Assembly (NCBI GenBank): GCA_039028635.1
Contig: JBCCHV010000038.1
Coordinates: forward strand, 1 to 63,520
Source of the DNA: Acidobacteriota bacterium
Lineage (GTDB): Bacteria; Acidobacteriota; Thermoanaerobaculia; Multivoradales; JBCCEF01
Direction: 5' to 3'
DNA length: 63,520 nucleotides
A model generated the notes under the pieces. It saw only the letters and a list, made by a program, of their open reading frames with translations. It had not been told where the DNA came from and made no database searches. Positions 26,175 through 35,018 of this stretch are shown here, piece by piece. Each line of letters opens with the position of its first letter. The stretch's first letter is position 1. The translations under genes and the position numbers were made by a program.

Positions 26175-26714
26175 ATGAATCGAGCTTTGTTGTGGGTTTG
26201 CGTGCTTTCTTTGCTGGCCGTGCCGGTGGCGGCTCAAGACTTCACCTGTCAGTCGGGCGAAGCCCCGGCCCCGGGCGGCGACGGCGTGTGGAGAATCTTC
26301 AAGCCGGTGGTGATGGCGAAAGAGTTCCAGCAGTCGATGCGTCCGCGGCGCTATCACCAGCCGTGGAAGAAACTGCAATACGTGGTGCCCTCGGAGACAT
26401 CCTTGATCGAAGGTTTCGGCTCGCCCACCGGTGGCTCCGCCGATCAGTCGGAAGTCTTCCGCAGCGCCGATGTGCTGCCCCTCGGCATGGCCGAGCAAGA
26501 GGCCTGCGAGCGCTTCCGCAAGGCCAGCTTCTCGGTCTACTCGAAAGAGCGAGTCGACCGTGAGTTCGCGCGCCAGGACAGCGTCGAGACCCTGCTTTCC
26601 GAGGTCGAGAAGAAGATCGCCCGCCTGACCTCCGAGCTCACCAAGGCACAGCGCGCCAACCGGGCGCTCGCCAAGCGAGTGGGTGAGCTCGAGGCTCAGC
26701 AGGCGGCCGAGTAG
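26175..26714 (+). CDS. exported coiled-coil protein of unknown function
   Basis: 179 residues with signal peptide 1-21 (ends PVAAQ). The mature N-terminal half holds two Cys far apart (C near 25 and C near 115) and short strands. The last ~45 residues (VEKKIARLTSELTKAQRANRALAKRVGELEAQ) form a clear heptad coiled coil, so it probably oligomerises. It lies 59 bases after blh on the same strand and might be read through from it, but nothing ties it to light biology. The function is unknown. Confidence 0.65.
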   Translation: MNRALLWVCVLSLLAVPVAAQDFTCQSGEAPAPGGDGVWRIFKPVVMAKEFQQSMRPRRYHQPWKKLQYVVPSETSLIEGFGSPTGGSADQSEVFRSADVLPLGMAEQEACERFRKASFSVYSKERVDREFARQDSVETLLSEVEKKIARLTSELTKAQRANRALAKRVGELEAQQAAE

Positions 26715-26741
26715 GCGCTGCCGGGTTGAGGCCGGTCGACC

Positions 26742-27224
26742 TCAGCCCATCGCGCCGGGGTGTCCGGCGAGGCGGCGCAGGATGCCGAGCTGCCCGGCGT
26801 GGTAGGCCTGGTGAAAGGCCAACAGGACGGCGAAGGAGCCGACCGTCTCCGAAACGTCCCGGCGCGGCGAGATCGGTGACGGCGCCGCCAGCTCCTCGGG
26901 ACTAATCTCCTGCAGACGGGCGATGATCCGCTGGTGGCTGCGCTCTAGGTCGGCCAGCAGCTCGGCGAGGGGCCGGGCGTCCTCCGCAGTCAACGGCCCC
27001 GCGCCGCGGTGGTAGGGCGCCATCGCCTCGCGGGAGGTGACGCGCTCGCCACCGAGCACCTGCAGCAGGCTGTCGCCGGTGTGGAGCAGATGGCCGAGCA
27101 CCCAATTGGCGCAGGAGCCGCCGCCGGCAGGAAGCTGCAGGCTCTCCTCGTGGCGCAGGTCGGCGAGGTTCTGCCGCACCGCCCACATCGTCGTTTCGAG
27201 CTGCTGGATGACCGTGTCTCGCAT
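26742..27224 (-). CDS. DinB family protein
   Basis: 160 residues from the ATG at 27224 with a GGGGAGAGC ribosome site. It is a four-helix DinB-like protein with His in G-H-L-L-H near residue 45 and F-H-Q-A-Y-H-A-G-Q-L near residue 138, the expected metal ligands. It is distinct from the DinB at 12166, sharing the fold and the terminal P-G-A-M-G. It lies 57 bases downstream of the nitrilase-like gene on the same strand, so the two may share a transcript. Confidence 0.85.
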   Translation of the reverse strand: MRDTVIQQLETTMWAVRQNLADLRHEESLQLPAGGGSCANWVLGHLLHTGDSLLQVLGGERVTSREAMAPYHRGAGPLTAEDARPLAELLADLERSHQRIIARLQEISPEELAAPSPISPRRDVSETVGSFAVLLAFHQAYHAGQLGILRRLAGHPGAMG

Positions 27225-27280
27225 GGTGCTCTCCCCTTTTCGTCGACGACGAAGTCGTCGCGGCGAGCGCAGTTCGAGAC

Positions 27281-30112
27281 TCAGCTCGCGCTGCGCGGGT
27301 AGCGGCGCTTCATCTGGTACCGCCAGTCGAGATAGATCCCATGGTAACTCTCGCCGTGGGCATCTTTCTCGACTTCTTTGAGGAGCTCGATCTCCCGGGC
27401 CGTCAGCAGGCCGAAGCGGCGACGGGCGGTCAGCCGTGCGTGAACCGCCCACAGGATGGCGAGGGGGGTCTGTAGGCGGATGCGTCCGACGTCGTGGGGG
27501 CGAATCTCGACATTGATTCCGCCGGCGGCGCGCTGGCGTTTCTCGAGATCCTTGTTGAGCGCCTTGGCCTGTTGGACGACCTGAGTCTCGAGGCCTTGGC
27601 GGTGCTTCTCCTTGCCGCGCCGCCACCAGGACAGGTCCCGAGACATGCGCTTGAGCTCGGCATCCATGCACTCGCGGGCGCCGGATTGGAGCCTGCTCCA
27701 GTAGTCGATCAGGGCCTCCAGGAGCTTGCTGCCGTTCAGCGACTCGAGGTCCTCGCCGAGGTCCTCCTTGACCGCCTGGACGATGCCGGTGGCGGTGTCG
27801 ATGGCGTGGTTCAGGTGCGGTGTCGGAACTTGCTCCGGCACCAGATCGCGCTTTTCGATGCTGTGAAACATAAAACCCATCAGCTCCGATTCGAGTCCTT
27901 CTTCCTGAGGTGGCGGCTGATCGAAGGGAATCGCCTGATCGAACCAGCGCTTCATTTCCGCTGGGTCCATGGCGGAGTCGACCACCGCATCGACGTAGTA
28001 GGTGAAAAGGGTGAGCTCGCACATGTCGAGGCCTTTACGCTTCTTGCGCTCGGCATCGACTCCCTTCTCCTCCTCGTCCGATACCTCGTCGAAGATCGGG
28101 TCCGTTTCGGTCTCGTCGCCGAGGGGGAAGTCTTCGTCCTCTCTGCCGAGCGGCTGCAGCAGCGTGAAGCGCGCCGACGGGTCGACGTGATCGCCGGTCT
28201 TCTTGCTCTTCCGCCGCTGCGCTTCTTTCTGCTGCTCTTCCTTGCGCCTTTCCTCGGCCAGCCAGCCTCTGAAGTCCTCGTAGGTGCCCGGGATGATGTC
28301 CTCGACCACGCCTTGCAGCGCGAAGGAGGCCGAAGATTCATTGTCGACCCGGCCATCGAAGGAGGTCTCCTTTTTGTGGTCGGCGCTCAATGTGAGGATC
28401 TTGATCGGCACCGACTCCGGAGGCATCGCGATCGGGTGCCAGCCCTTCTCGCTGTCTTTCCACAGGGCGATGGTCGAGACGGCGTCGAGGGCCTCTTTTC
28501 TTTTCTCGGCATTCAGGGGGCCGCTGGGCATCGAACGTTGGCTCATGCCGAGAGCGGTGATGGTCAGGACCGAGCTTCCCGGGTCGTCGGCGAAAACGCT
28601 GGCGTAGCGTGCCGACCAGCGCTCGCGCAGCTGCGGGCCATCGAGGAGGATGGCGGTCAGCAGGCTCGGACCGATGCCCCGAATCAGCTCCGAGACCGGG
28701 TCGAGGCGGGCCAAGTCTTCGCAGATCAGCGGGCAGATGGTGAGCCAGGAGTTGGCCGCCAGCACCGAAAGGCGGCGACGCACCACCTGGATGGCCTCCC
28801 ACCAGGTGCGCCCGGCGGTGAGGAATCCACCCAGGCTGTACTGCTCGATCTGGCCGCCGTCGAGGCGCCAGCGATGGTGCTTGTCCTGCACCACGTCGTG
28901 CCAGCGGCCGGCGTAGTAGAGGGACAGGAAGACGCGGTTCGAAGCCCGGGTCTGATGCTCCACCTGCCAGTGGCGCTCGACCTCCGGGTCCTCCGACCTG
29001 CCGTTGCTCTCGTCCCGAAACTGCCCGCTGACGCCGGTGACGATCATCGGCATTTCGGAGGGGTGGAAGTGGGCTTCGAGCTTGCGCTTGAGGCGGGTGA
29101 GATCGCGCCGCGTCATGGCGCATTCCGGAAACACCATGACGTGGACCCGCCGTACCTCGTTGCGGACCCGGCGCAGCGCTTCGAGCAAGAGGTCGACGTC
29201 GAGGGTCTCGCCGGTCGGAGGCTTGTAGTGGAAGTAGCGCGCCCGACCGGAGATGGCGCCGGCCATCGGGTCGGTGGGTTGAAAGGCGGTGGCGTCGATC
29301 TCGAAGGGCCAAGGAACCACCATGATGTTGACGATGTTCTCGTCGGTGTTTTGCCACGGGAAGGCCCGCCAGGCGACGTCGACCTCGGTCTGATGGAAGG
29401 TCAGGTTGTTGGAGAAGACCCGCGGCGTGAGCCCGATCTGCGGGGTGCGCGATTTCGGCAACACGATGCCGGCGTACTTCGGTAGACGGCTGAGGGAGCC
29501 GCGCAAGGTCAGCAGGCAGTTGGCCTGCAGGAAGAACTTGGCGTTGCCGCGGCACTCGAGGTTCGAGGACTGGGGCTTGACCTGGTCGGCGCTCGCCCAG
29601 GGCGAGAACCCCAAACCGACGCCGCACATGGCCTCGTCGGCAATGCCGACCAAGCTCAGAAGCAGGCGGCAGAGCTCCCAGGAATTCGAGGTTCTGCAAT
29701 CGTAGAGATCGTCGAGCTTTTCTTTGCGCAGCGCCCACAGGCGACCGATGTAATCCTTCTGCAGCGGGTGGGGGCTGCCGTCCTTGCAGACGATCCAATG
29801 CACCCATTGGTTGGCGAGATCGCGAGCCTGGGTCGGCCACTTGGGAGGCGGCCACGGGACTTCCTCGGCGCTGGCCGCCGGACTGTCCAGGGGAAGGTCG
29901 CCGTTCTTCCGGGTCGGTGGCGACGTCGCCCTTCGGTAAGAGCCGGTGGAGCGCAGGATCAAGGTGGCGAGAGCGAAAATGTCCGGCGGCCACTCGAACC
30001 AACGACCGAGAAGCATCTCGCTGCGGGTATTCCAGGCGAGGGGCTGACACTGGGCGACGAAGCCTTCGAGGGTCGTCGAATGCGGATCTCTGCTGGGCTT
30101 TGTGGCCATCAT
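27281..30112 (-). CDS. large nitrilase-superfamily protein of unknown role
   Basis: 943 residues from the ATG pair at 30112-30107, chosen because GGGGAAGGG lies just upstream. No signal peptide. Residues ~1-240 match nothing I know. Residues ~260-560 contain a carbon-nitrogen hydrolase core: V-F-P-E-C-A (Glu330), K411 in D-K-H-H-R-W, and L-I-C-E-D-L-A-R (Cys464), a plausible Glu-Lys-Cys triad. The segment after it (I-L-L-D-G-P-Q, R-W-S-A-R-Y-A, D-D-P-G-S-S-V-L-T) resembles, from memory, the nitrilase half of reverse transcriptase-nitrilase defence proteins (DRT type 1). No reverse transcriptase Y-x-D-D motif is present. An acidic linker (~630-690) precedes a helical C-terminal region (~700-943). 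The substrate is unknown. Confidence 0.75.
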   Translation of the reverse strand: MMATKPSRDPHSTTLEGFVAQCQPLAWNTRSEMLLGRWFEWPPDIFALATLILRSTGSYRRATSPPTRKNGDLPLDSPAASAEEVPWPPPKWPTQARDLANQWVHWIVCKDGSPHPLQKDYIGRLWALRKEKLDDLYDCRTSNSWELCRLLLSLVGIADEAMCGVGLGFSPWASADQVKPQSSNLECRGNAKFFLQANCLLTLRGSLSRLPKYAGIVLPKSRTPQIGLTPRVFSNNLTFHQTEVDVAWRAFPWQNTDENIVNIMVVPWPFEIDATAFQPTDPMAGAISGRARYFHYKPPTGETLDVDLLLEALRRVRNEVRRVHVMVFPECAMTRRDLTRLKRKLEAHFHPSEMPMIVTGVSGQFRDESNGRSEDPEVERHWQVEHQTRASNRVFLSLYYAGRWHDVVQDKHHRWRLDGGQIEQYSLGGFLTAGRTWWEAIQVVRRRLSVLAANSWLTICPLICEDLARLDPVSELIRGIGPSLLTAILLDGPQLRERWSARYASVFADDPGSSVLTITALGMSQRSMPSGPLNAEKRKEALDAVSTIALWKDSEKGWHPIAMPPESVPIKILTLSADHKKETSFDGRVDNESSASFALQGVVEDIIPGTYEDFRGWLAEERRKEEQQKEAQRRKSKKTGDHVDPSARFTLLQPLGREDEDFPLGDETETDPIFDEVSDEEEKGVDAERKKRKGLDMCELTLFTYYVDAVVDSAMDPAEMKRWFDQAIPFDQPPPQEEGLESELMGFMFHSIEKRDLVPEQVPTPHLNHAIDTATGIVQAVKEDLGEDLESLNGSKLLEALIDYWSRLQSGARECMDAELKRMSRDLSWWRRGKEKHRQGLETQVVQQAKALNKDLEKRQRAAGGINVEIRPHDVGRIRLQTPLAILWAVHARLTARRRFGLLTAREIELLKEVEKDAHGESYHGIYLDWRYQMKRRYPRSAS

Positions 30113-30280
30113 CCCTTCCCCTGAAAACACTTGAGACAAATCGAAAGAAAAATCTTGTCGTAATACTACCGTCGATGACCTGGCCGCTGGACGACTCCTG
30201 CCTCTTGGTGGATCGTGGTTTCGAGTGACGGCCTGCGGTGGTACCTTGACCACTCGACAGACTCCGGGAGCTGAAATCCG

Positions 30281-30679
30281 ATGACCCGCCAGCAGTCCCT
30301 CCTCCACGTCGCCTTGGTGGTCGCCGATTACGACGAAGCCATCGCTTTCTATACGCGCAAGCTCGGTTTTTCCCTGGTCGAGGACACCTACCAGCCAGAG
30401 CAAGACAAGCGTTGGGTGGTGGTGGCACCGCCCGGGGCCCGCGAGTCGACCTTGCTACTGGCTCGCGCGGCGACCCCCGAGCAGGAGAAGTTCATCGGCA
30501 ACCAGTCCGGTGGCAGGGTCTTTCTCTTTCTGCGCACCGACGACTTCTGGCGCGACTACGAGGCCTTTCGGGCTCGCGGAATCCGCTTCGTCCGCGAGCC
30601 CAAAACCGAGTCCTACGGCACCGTCGCCGTCTTCGAAGATCTCTACGGCAATCGCTGGGACCTGATCGAGCCGAGCTGA
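30281..30679 (+). CDS. VOC (glyoxalase/bleomycin-resistance) family protein
   Basis: 132 residues, a standard single-unit length for this fold. It has two beta-alpha-beta-beta-beta modules: H-V-A-L-V-V-A-D-Y-D-E-A-I-A-F-Y at the N-terminus and G-T-V-A-V-F-E-D-L-Y-G-N-R-W-D-L at the C-terminus, with metal-ligand positions at H9 and the late Glu. Members are lyases, dioxygenases or binding proteins, and the substrate cannot be told. It is a single gene, divergent from the nitrilase-like gene, and is followed by a hairpin. Confidence 0.85.
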   Translation: MTRQQSLLHVALVVADYDEAIAFYTRKLGFSLVEDTYQPEQDKRWVVVAPPGARESTLLLARAATPEQEKFIGNQSGGRVFLFLRTDDFWRDYEAFRARGIRFVREPKTESYGTVAVFEDLYGNRWDLIEPS

Positions 30680-30699
30680 AGCTCGACAGCCGACTCTTG

Positions 30700-30723
30700 T
30701 CGAACCTCAACGCTGAGGTTCGA
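30700..30723 (+). terminator. 10-bp hairpin after the VOC gene
   Basis: TCGAACCTCA (30700-30709) pairs exactly with TGAGGTTCGA (30714-30723) around ACGC, 21 bases past the stop codon. There is no T tract, so it is a weak terminator candidate. Confidence 0.45.
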
Positions 30724-31062
30724 AGCACCTCTCAGACGCCGCAGCTTCGGCCTCGAGCTGCGCTCCGCCTCGGGAGCCGGCTGCAATCGAGCGAAGGCGG
30801 GGCCCCAGCAGGAGCCGCCTTCCTGCCCTTCTCCGGAGTCCTCCCTCCTCGGGTGTCGCCCGTAGTGCTTCATCTCCCTTAGCCGCGAGAGGTACGCGCG
30901 GAGGGGCACTGTATCCGGCGGATAGCTCGGGTTGAGAAATCCCCTTGATCAAATCGCGAGATTTCCTGCGCATGTCTCACGAAGTGGGGCGAACCTCGTC
31001 CTCCCACGCTGTCTTCGCGAGAAGAGTCGGGCAATCTGCTTTCAATCGACCAAGGGAAGATC
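30724..31062. other. intergenic region before the beta-helix protein
   Basis: A 339-base gap. The stretch 30930-31050 is somewhat richer in A and T and probably holds the promoter of the gene at 31063, whose ribosome site is GGGAAG. Short frames on both strands have no coding signal I trust. Nothing else is seen. Confidence 0.35.
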
Positions 31063-34000
31063 ATGACCGTTCACCAAGAAAATGGGCCAGTCAGTTCTTT
31101 TTGTGCCAGTTCGAAATCCTTGCCGGTTTCTCATCCGCCTCAGGGCCTTGGCGCGCTGCTCGTGGCGGTTTTGGTGATGGCCTGGCTCTTGGCCCCGGGA
31201 GTCCTTTCGGCAGCGACCTTCACGGTCGACAGCGTCGGAGACGCACCGGATATCGTGATCGATGGAGTCTGCGCGACGGCTGGCGGGGACTGCACGTTGC
31301 GGGCGGCAATCCTGGAAGCCAATGCGACTCCGGGCGCCGACGACATCGAGTTCTCGATTCCGGGAGCGGGGGTTCAAACCATCACTCCGGGAGGGCAGTT
31401 GCCTCCTTTGACGGAGGCCGTCACCGTCGATGGCTACACCCAGCCCGGCGCCTCTGCCAACTCTCTCGCCACGGGGTCCGATGCGGTCCTGCTGATTGAG
31501 CTCGAGGGCAGCGGGGCCGGTGCCGCTGCCGGCCTTCGGGTCCTGGCCTCCAATTGCACGGTTCGGGGTTTGGTCATCAACCGGTGGTCCGGGGCGGGAA
31601 TCCTCTCTTTCGGGACGGTTTCCGGAGCGCTCTTCGAAGGGAACTTCCTGGGTATCAATGCGGCGGGAACAGCGGCTTTGGGCAACGCCGCCGGCATCTC
31701 CTTGACCGGCGCCGCCGTCACCGGTAACACCATCGGCGGCTCGACCCCAGCGGCCAGAAATGTCATTTCCGGCAACGGGTTGGGAGTCGCCCTCTCGAAC
31801 GGTGCTGCTTCCAACGTGGTTGCTGGAAACTACATCGGCCTCAACGCCGCAGGGGACGCGGCATTGGGCAACGGCACCCAGGGTGTCGTGATCCAGGGAG
31901 CGGCGAGTGACAACACGGTCGGAGGTGGGGTCGGATTCGGCAATGTGATTTCCGGCAATGGCGCCTTCGGCGTTTGGCTTCGGGAAGCCGGCACCACCGG
32001 CAACAGCATCCAAAGCAACCTCATCGGCACCAATCCAGAGGGTCTCATCGCGCTGGGCAACCAGGGTGCGGGGGTGTCGATCTCCGATGGAGCCAGCGGC
32101 AACACCGTCGGTGGCGGCGGCAACAACGGCAATGTGATCTCCGGCAACGGCGCCCACGGAGTTCAAATTCGCTCCGCCGGCACGTCCGGTAACGTCGTCG
32201 CCGGCAACCTCATCGGCCCCGACGGCTCCGGTGCCGGTGCTTTGCCGAACAGCCTCGATGGTGTCTCGATTCTCGAAGGCGCCGCAGACAACACGATTGG
32301 TGGTACGGCCGGCGGTGCCGGCAACGTGATCTCCGGCAATACCCTGGCTGGAGTCGCCATTCTGGACCCGGCGACTACCGGCAACCTCGTTCAAGGAAAC
32401 CTCATCGGCGTCGCGAGCACCGGCGCCGCCGCGCTTCCCAACGGCGACGACGGAGTGCGCATCGTGGCCGCGCCGTCCAACGTCGTGGGCGGCACGGCCG
32501 CTGGCGCTCGGAACGTCATCTCCGGAAACGGCGACAGAGGTGTCGAAATCTCCGACACGGCAGCGGTGCCCACTGCGACGGGCAACCGAGTGGAAGGCAA
32601 CTTCATCGGCACCGATCTCGCCGGGACGGCGGCCCTTGCCAACGCCACGTCCGGTGTGATCGTGGTCAACGCGGGCCCCAACGCCATCGGTGGCACGGCC
32701 GCCGGTGCCGGCAACCTCATCTCCGGCAATACTCTCTCCGGCGTGCGCCTGTTCGGTGCGTTGACCACCGGCAATTCGATCGAAGGCAATCTGATCGGTA
32801 CCGACGCTGCCGGCACGGCAGACCTGGGAAATGGGGCCTATGGGGTCCAGGCGGGCTCCTCGGCTGCCGCGAACCGCATTGGCGGTTCCTCGGCGGCAGC
32901 CCGCAACGTGATCTCAGGCAACGAGCTCGACGGTGTGTTCTTCTCTGAAAACTCCTTCGGCCACGTCCTGCAAGGCAACTTCATCGGCACGGATTTCAGC
33001 GGTGCGCTGCCCCTTCCCAACAGCGGCCACGGGATCCTCATCCTCGACTCGGCGGACAACGTCATTGGCGGGTTGGTCCTCGGGGCGGGCAACGTGATCT
33101 CCGCCAATCTGGGGAACGGCCTCACCATTCAAGGTGGGGGGGCCTCGGGGACGATCGTGCAGGGCAACAGGATCGGCACCACAGTCTCTGGATTGCTTCC
33201 CTTGGGGAACGCCTCGCGGGGCATCGCGGTCGGTGTGGGCTCGGCATCTACCCAGATTGGCGGCCTGGTGGTGGGCGCCGCCAATTTGATTTCCGCCAAC
33301 GGGCAGGCGGGCATCCGCATGGTCGGCACGACCGCACCCACGGTCGAAGGGAATTGGATCGGCCCGGATGCCACGGGCACTGTGAGTCTGGGCAACGGGG
33401 ATCAGGGGATTCAAGTGCTCGGTGGCACCGCCGGTGCGACCATCGGGGGGACCGCTACCGGAGCCCTAAATCTGATCTCGGGGAATTCCGGCGGCGGAAT
33501 CTCCGTCACCGGAGGCTCCATCGCCACGGTGATCGAGGGCAATTGGATCGGTACGCAGGTGTCCGGCAGCGGTGCGTTGGCCAACTTGGCCTATGGCGTC
33601 AACGTCTCCGACGGCTCTTCTGGGACGGCCGTTGGTGGCCCCGACCCTGGCGCCGGGAACTTGATCTCCGGTAATTCGAGCGAGGGTGTGCGGATCGCGG
33701 GAGCGGGAACCTCCGGCACTCTCGTTCAGGGCAACTTCATCGGGACGAACGTCGCCGGGACAGCGGTCGTTCCCAATGGCGCCGGAATCTTCGTCACTGC
33801 CGGCAATGAAGTGTCTGTCCAAGACAACGTGATTCTGAACAATCCCCAGGGAATTCGGCTGGCCGGCGGCGCCACCTTCGCCGCCGGTTCGAGCCGAAAC
33901 TGTGTCGTTTTCAACGGCGATGGCGTGTTGAACACGGCCGGGCCGGAGACGGCTTTCACCAACAACTGGTGGGGCTCCGCGGACGGCCCCTCGGGCGTGG

Positions 34001-34920
34001 GGCCGGGCAGTGGGGACACCGTCAGCGTCGACATTGCTTTCGCCCCGTTCCTGGCCGCCCCGCCGTCGGCTGCTTGTCCCACCAAGATGGCCGATCTGAG
34101 CATTGCCAAGACCGACTCTCCGGACCCGGTGGTGGCCGGCAACAGCTTGACCTACAGCCTCGAGGTCACCAACAACGGTCCCGACGATGCTTTCAACGTG
34201 GTGGTGAGCGACACGCTCCCGGCCGGTGTGACGCTGGTGAGCACGGCGGGTTGTAGTGAGGATCCCAACGGGGCTCCAACCTGCACCCTTGGTGCGATTG
34301 CCGCCGGGGCCAGCGCCGTGTACACCATCGAGGTCGACGTGGCCGTGGCCGCCGTCGGGCAGATCACCAACGTCGCGACGGTCTCCGCCACCACCGCCGA
34401 TCCGGTCTCCGCGAACGACACCGCCAGCGAGGACACCACGGTGGAGGCGCCGGTGGCGGACCTCGCGATCACCAAGGTGGCGACTCCGGACCCGGTGTCA
34501 GCGGGAGAGATCTTGACTTACGACATCGAGGTCTCCAACGCCGGACCGGACCCGGCGACCAACGTGGTCGTCACGGAGACGTTGCCACCGGAGGTGACCT
34601 TCGTGAGGACCGCGGGCTGCGCCGAGGATCCCGACGGAGTGCCCACCTGTACTTTGGAAACGATCGCTGCGGGGGCGAGCGCCTCCTATGCCGTCGAGGT
34701 TGCCGTAGACCTCGATGCGTCGGGGACGATCTTCAATCAAGTGATGGTCTCTTCGGACGCAACGGATCCGAATCCGGGCGACGAGATCTTCACCGAGTCC
34801 GTGGAGGTGACGAGCCCCCTTGAGGAGATTCCCACCCTGAGCCCGGTGGGCTTGCTGGCCATCGTCCTGCTCCTCGGCCTGGCGGCGATGGCGGCCATGC
34901 GTCGGCGAGGCGTGGAGTAG
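31063..34920 (+). CDS. surface right-handed beta-helix protein with CSLREA, DUF11 and IPTL-CTERM domains
   Basis: 1285 residues. After an N-terminal hydrophobic segment (~28-48) comes a CSLREA-type opening (T-F-T-V-D-S-V-G-D, G-D-C-T-L-R-A-A-I-L-E-A-N). About eleven beta-helix coils follow at ~60-80 residue spacing (residues ~110-960), each with G-N-V-I-S-G-N followed by G-N-x-I-G-T/G-G. Two DUF11 repeats (residues ~1007-1125 and ~1130-1245) begin D-L-S-I-A-K-T-D-S-P-D-P and D-L-A-I-T-K-V-A-T-P-D-P. The end, E-I-P-T-L-S-P-V-G-L-L-A plus a hydrophobic helix and M-R-R-R-G, is an IPTL-CTERM sorting signal, predicted to be processed by an exosortase-type enzyme not encoded in this window. It is probably an adhesin or surface fibre. 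Confidence 0.88.
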   Translation: MTVHQENGPVSSFCASSKSLPVSHPPQGLGALLVAVLVMAWLLAPGVLSAATFTVDSVGDAPDIVIDGVCATAGGDCTLRAAILEANATPGADDIEFSIPGAGVQTITPGGQLPPLTEAVTVDGYTQPGASANSLATGSDAVLLIELEGSGAGAAAGLRVLASNCTVRGLVINRWSGAGILSFGTVSGALFEGNFLGINAAGTAALGNAAGISLTGAAVTGNTIGGSTPAARNVISGNGLGVALSNGAASNVVAGNYIGLNAAGDAALGNGTQGVVIQGAASDNTVGGGVGFGNVISGNGAFGVWLREAGTTGNSIQSNLIGTNPEGLIALGNQGAGVSISDGASGNTVGGGGNNGNVISGNGAHGVQIRSAGTSGNVVAGNLIGPDGSGAGALPNSLDGVSILEGAADNTIGGTAGGAGNVISGNTLAGVAILDPATTGNLVQGNLIGVASTGAAALPNGDDGVRIVAAPSNVVGGTAAGARNVISGNGDRGVEISDTAAVPTATGNRVEGNFIGTDLAGTAALANATSGVIVVNAGPNAIGGTAAGAGNLISGNTLSGVRLFGALTTGNSIEGNLIGTDAAGTADLGNGAYGVQAGSSAAANRIGGSSAAARNVISGNELDGVFFSENSFGHVLQGNFIGTDFSGALPLPNSGHGILILDSADNVIGGLVLGAGNVISANLGNGLTIQGGGASGTIVQGNRIGTTVSGLLPLGNASRGIAVGVGSASTQIGGLVVGAANLISANGQAGIRMVGTTAPTVEGNWIGPDATGTVSLGNGDQGIQVLGGTAGATIGGTATGALNLISGNSGGGISVTGGSIATVIEGNWIGTQVSGSGALANLAYGVNVSDGSSGTAVGGPDPGAGNLISGNSSEGVRIAGAGTSGTLVQGNFIGTNVAGTAVVPNGAGIFVTAGNEVSVQDNVILNNPQGIRLAGGATFAAGSSRNCVVFNGDGVLNTAGPETAFTNNWWGSADGPSGVGPGSGDTVSVDIAFAPFLAAPPSAACPTKMADLSIAKTDSPDPVVAGNSLTYSLEVTNNGPDDAFNVVVSDTLPAGVTLVSTAGCSEDPNGAPTCTLGAIAAGASAVYTIEVDVAVAAVGQITNVATVSATTADPVSANDTASEDTTVEAPVADLAITKVATPDPVSAGEILTYDIEVSNAGPDPATNVVVTETLPPEVTFVRTAGCAEDPDGVPTCTLETIAAGASASYAVEVAVDLDASGTIFNQVMVSSDATDPNPGDEIFTESVEVTSPLEEIPTLSPVGLLAIVLLLGLAAMAAMRRRGVE

Positions 34921-34935
34921 GCAGCGGGCTTCACC

Positions 34936-34976
34936 GTCAGCCAAGGCCTCGGTCGATTGGGGGGGCCTTGGCTGAC
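34936..34976. terminator. 13-bp hairpin between convergent genes
   Basis: GTCAGCCAAGGCC (34936-34948) and its exact reverse complement (34964-34976) flank a 15-base loop. It lies between the stops of the beta-helix gene and the convergent methyltransferase gene, so it is a candidate bidirectional terminator. No T tract is present. Confidence 0.55.
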
Positions 34977-35018
34977 CCTGCCCCCGGGCGCGCGCGCCGG
35001 TGGGCTCCTGCGATGGGG

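Noticed and set aside
27281-30112. Reverse transcriptase-nitrilase fusion
   Set aside because: No Y-x-D-D or other polymerase motif is found anywhere in the 943 residues.
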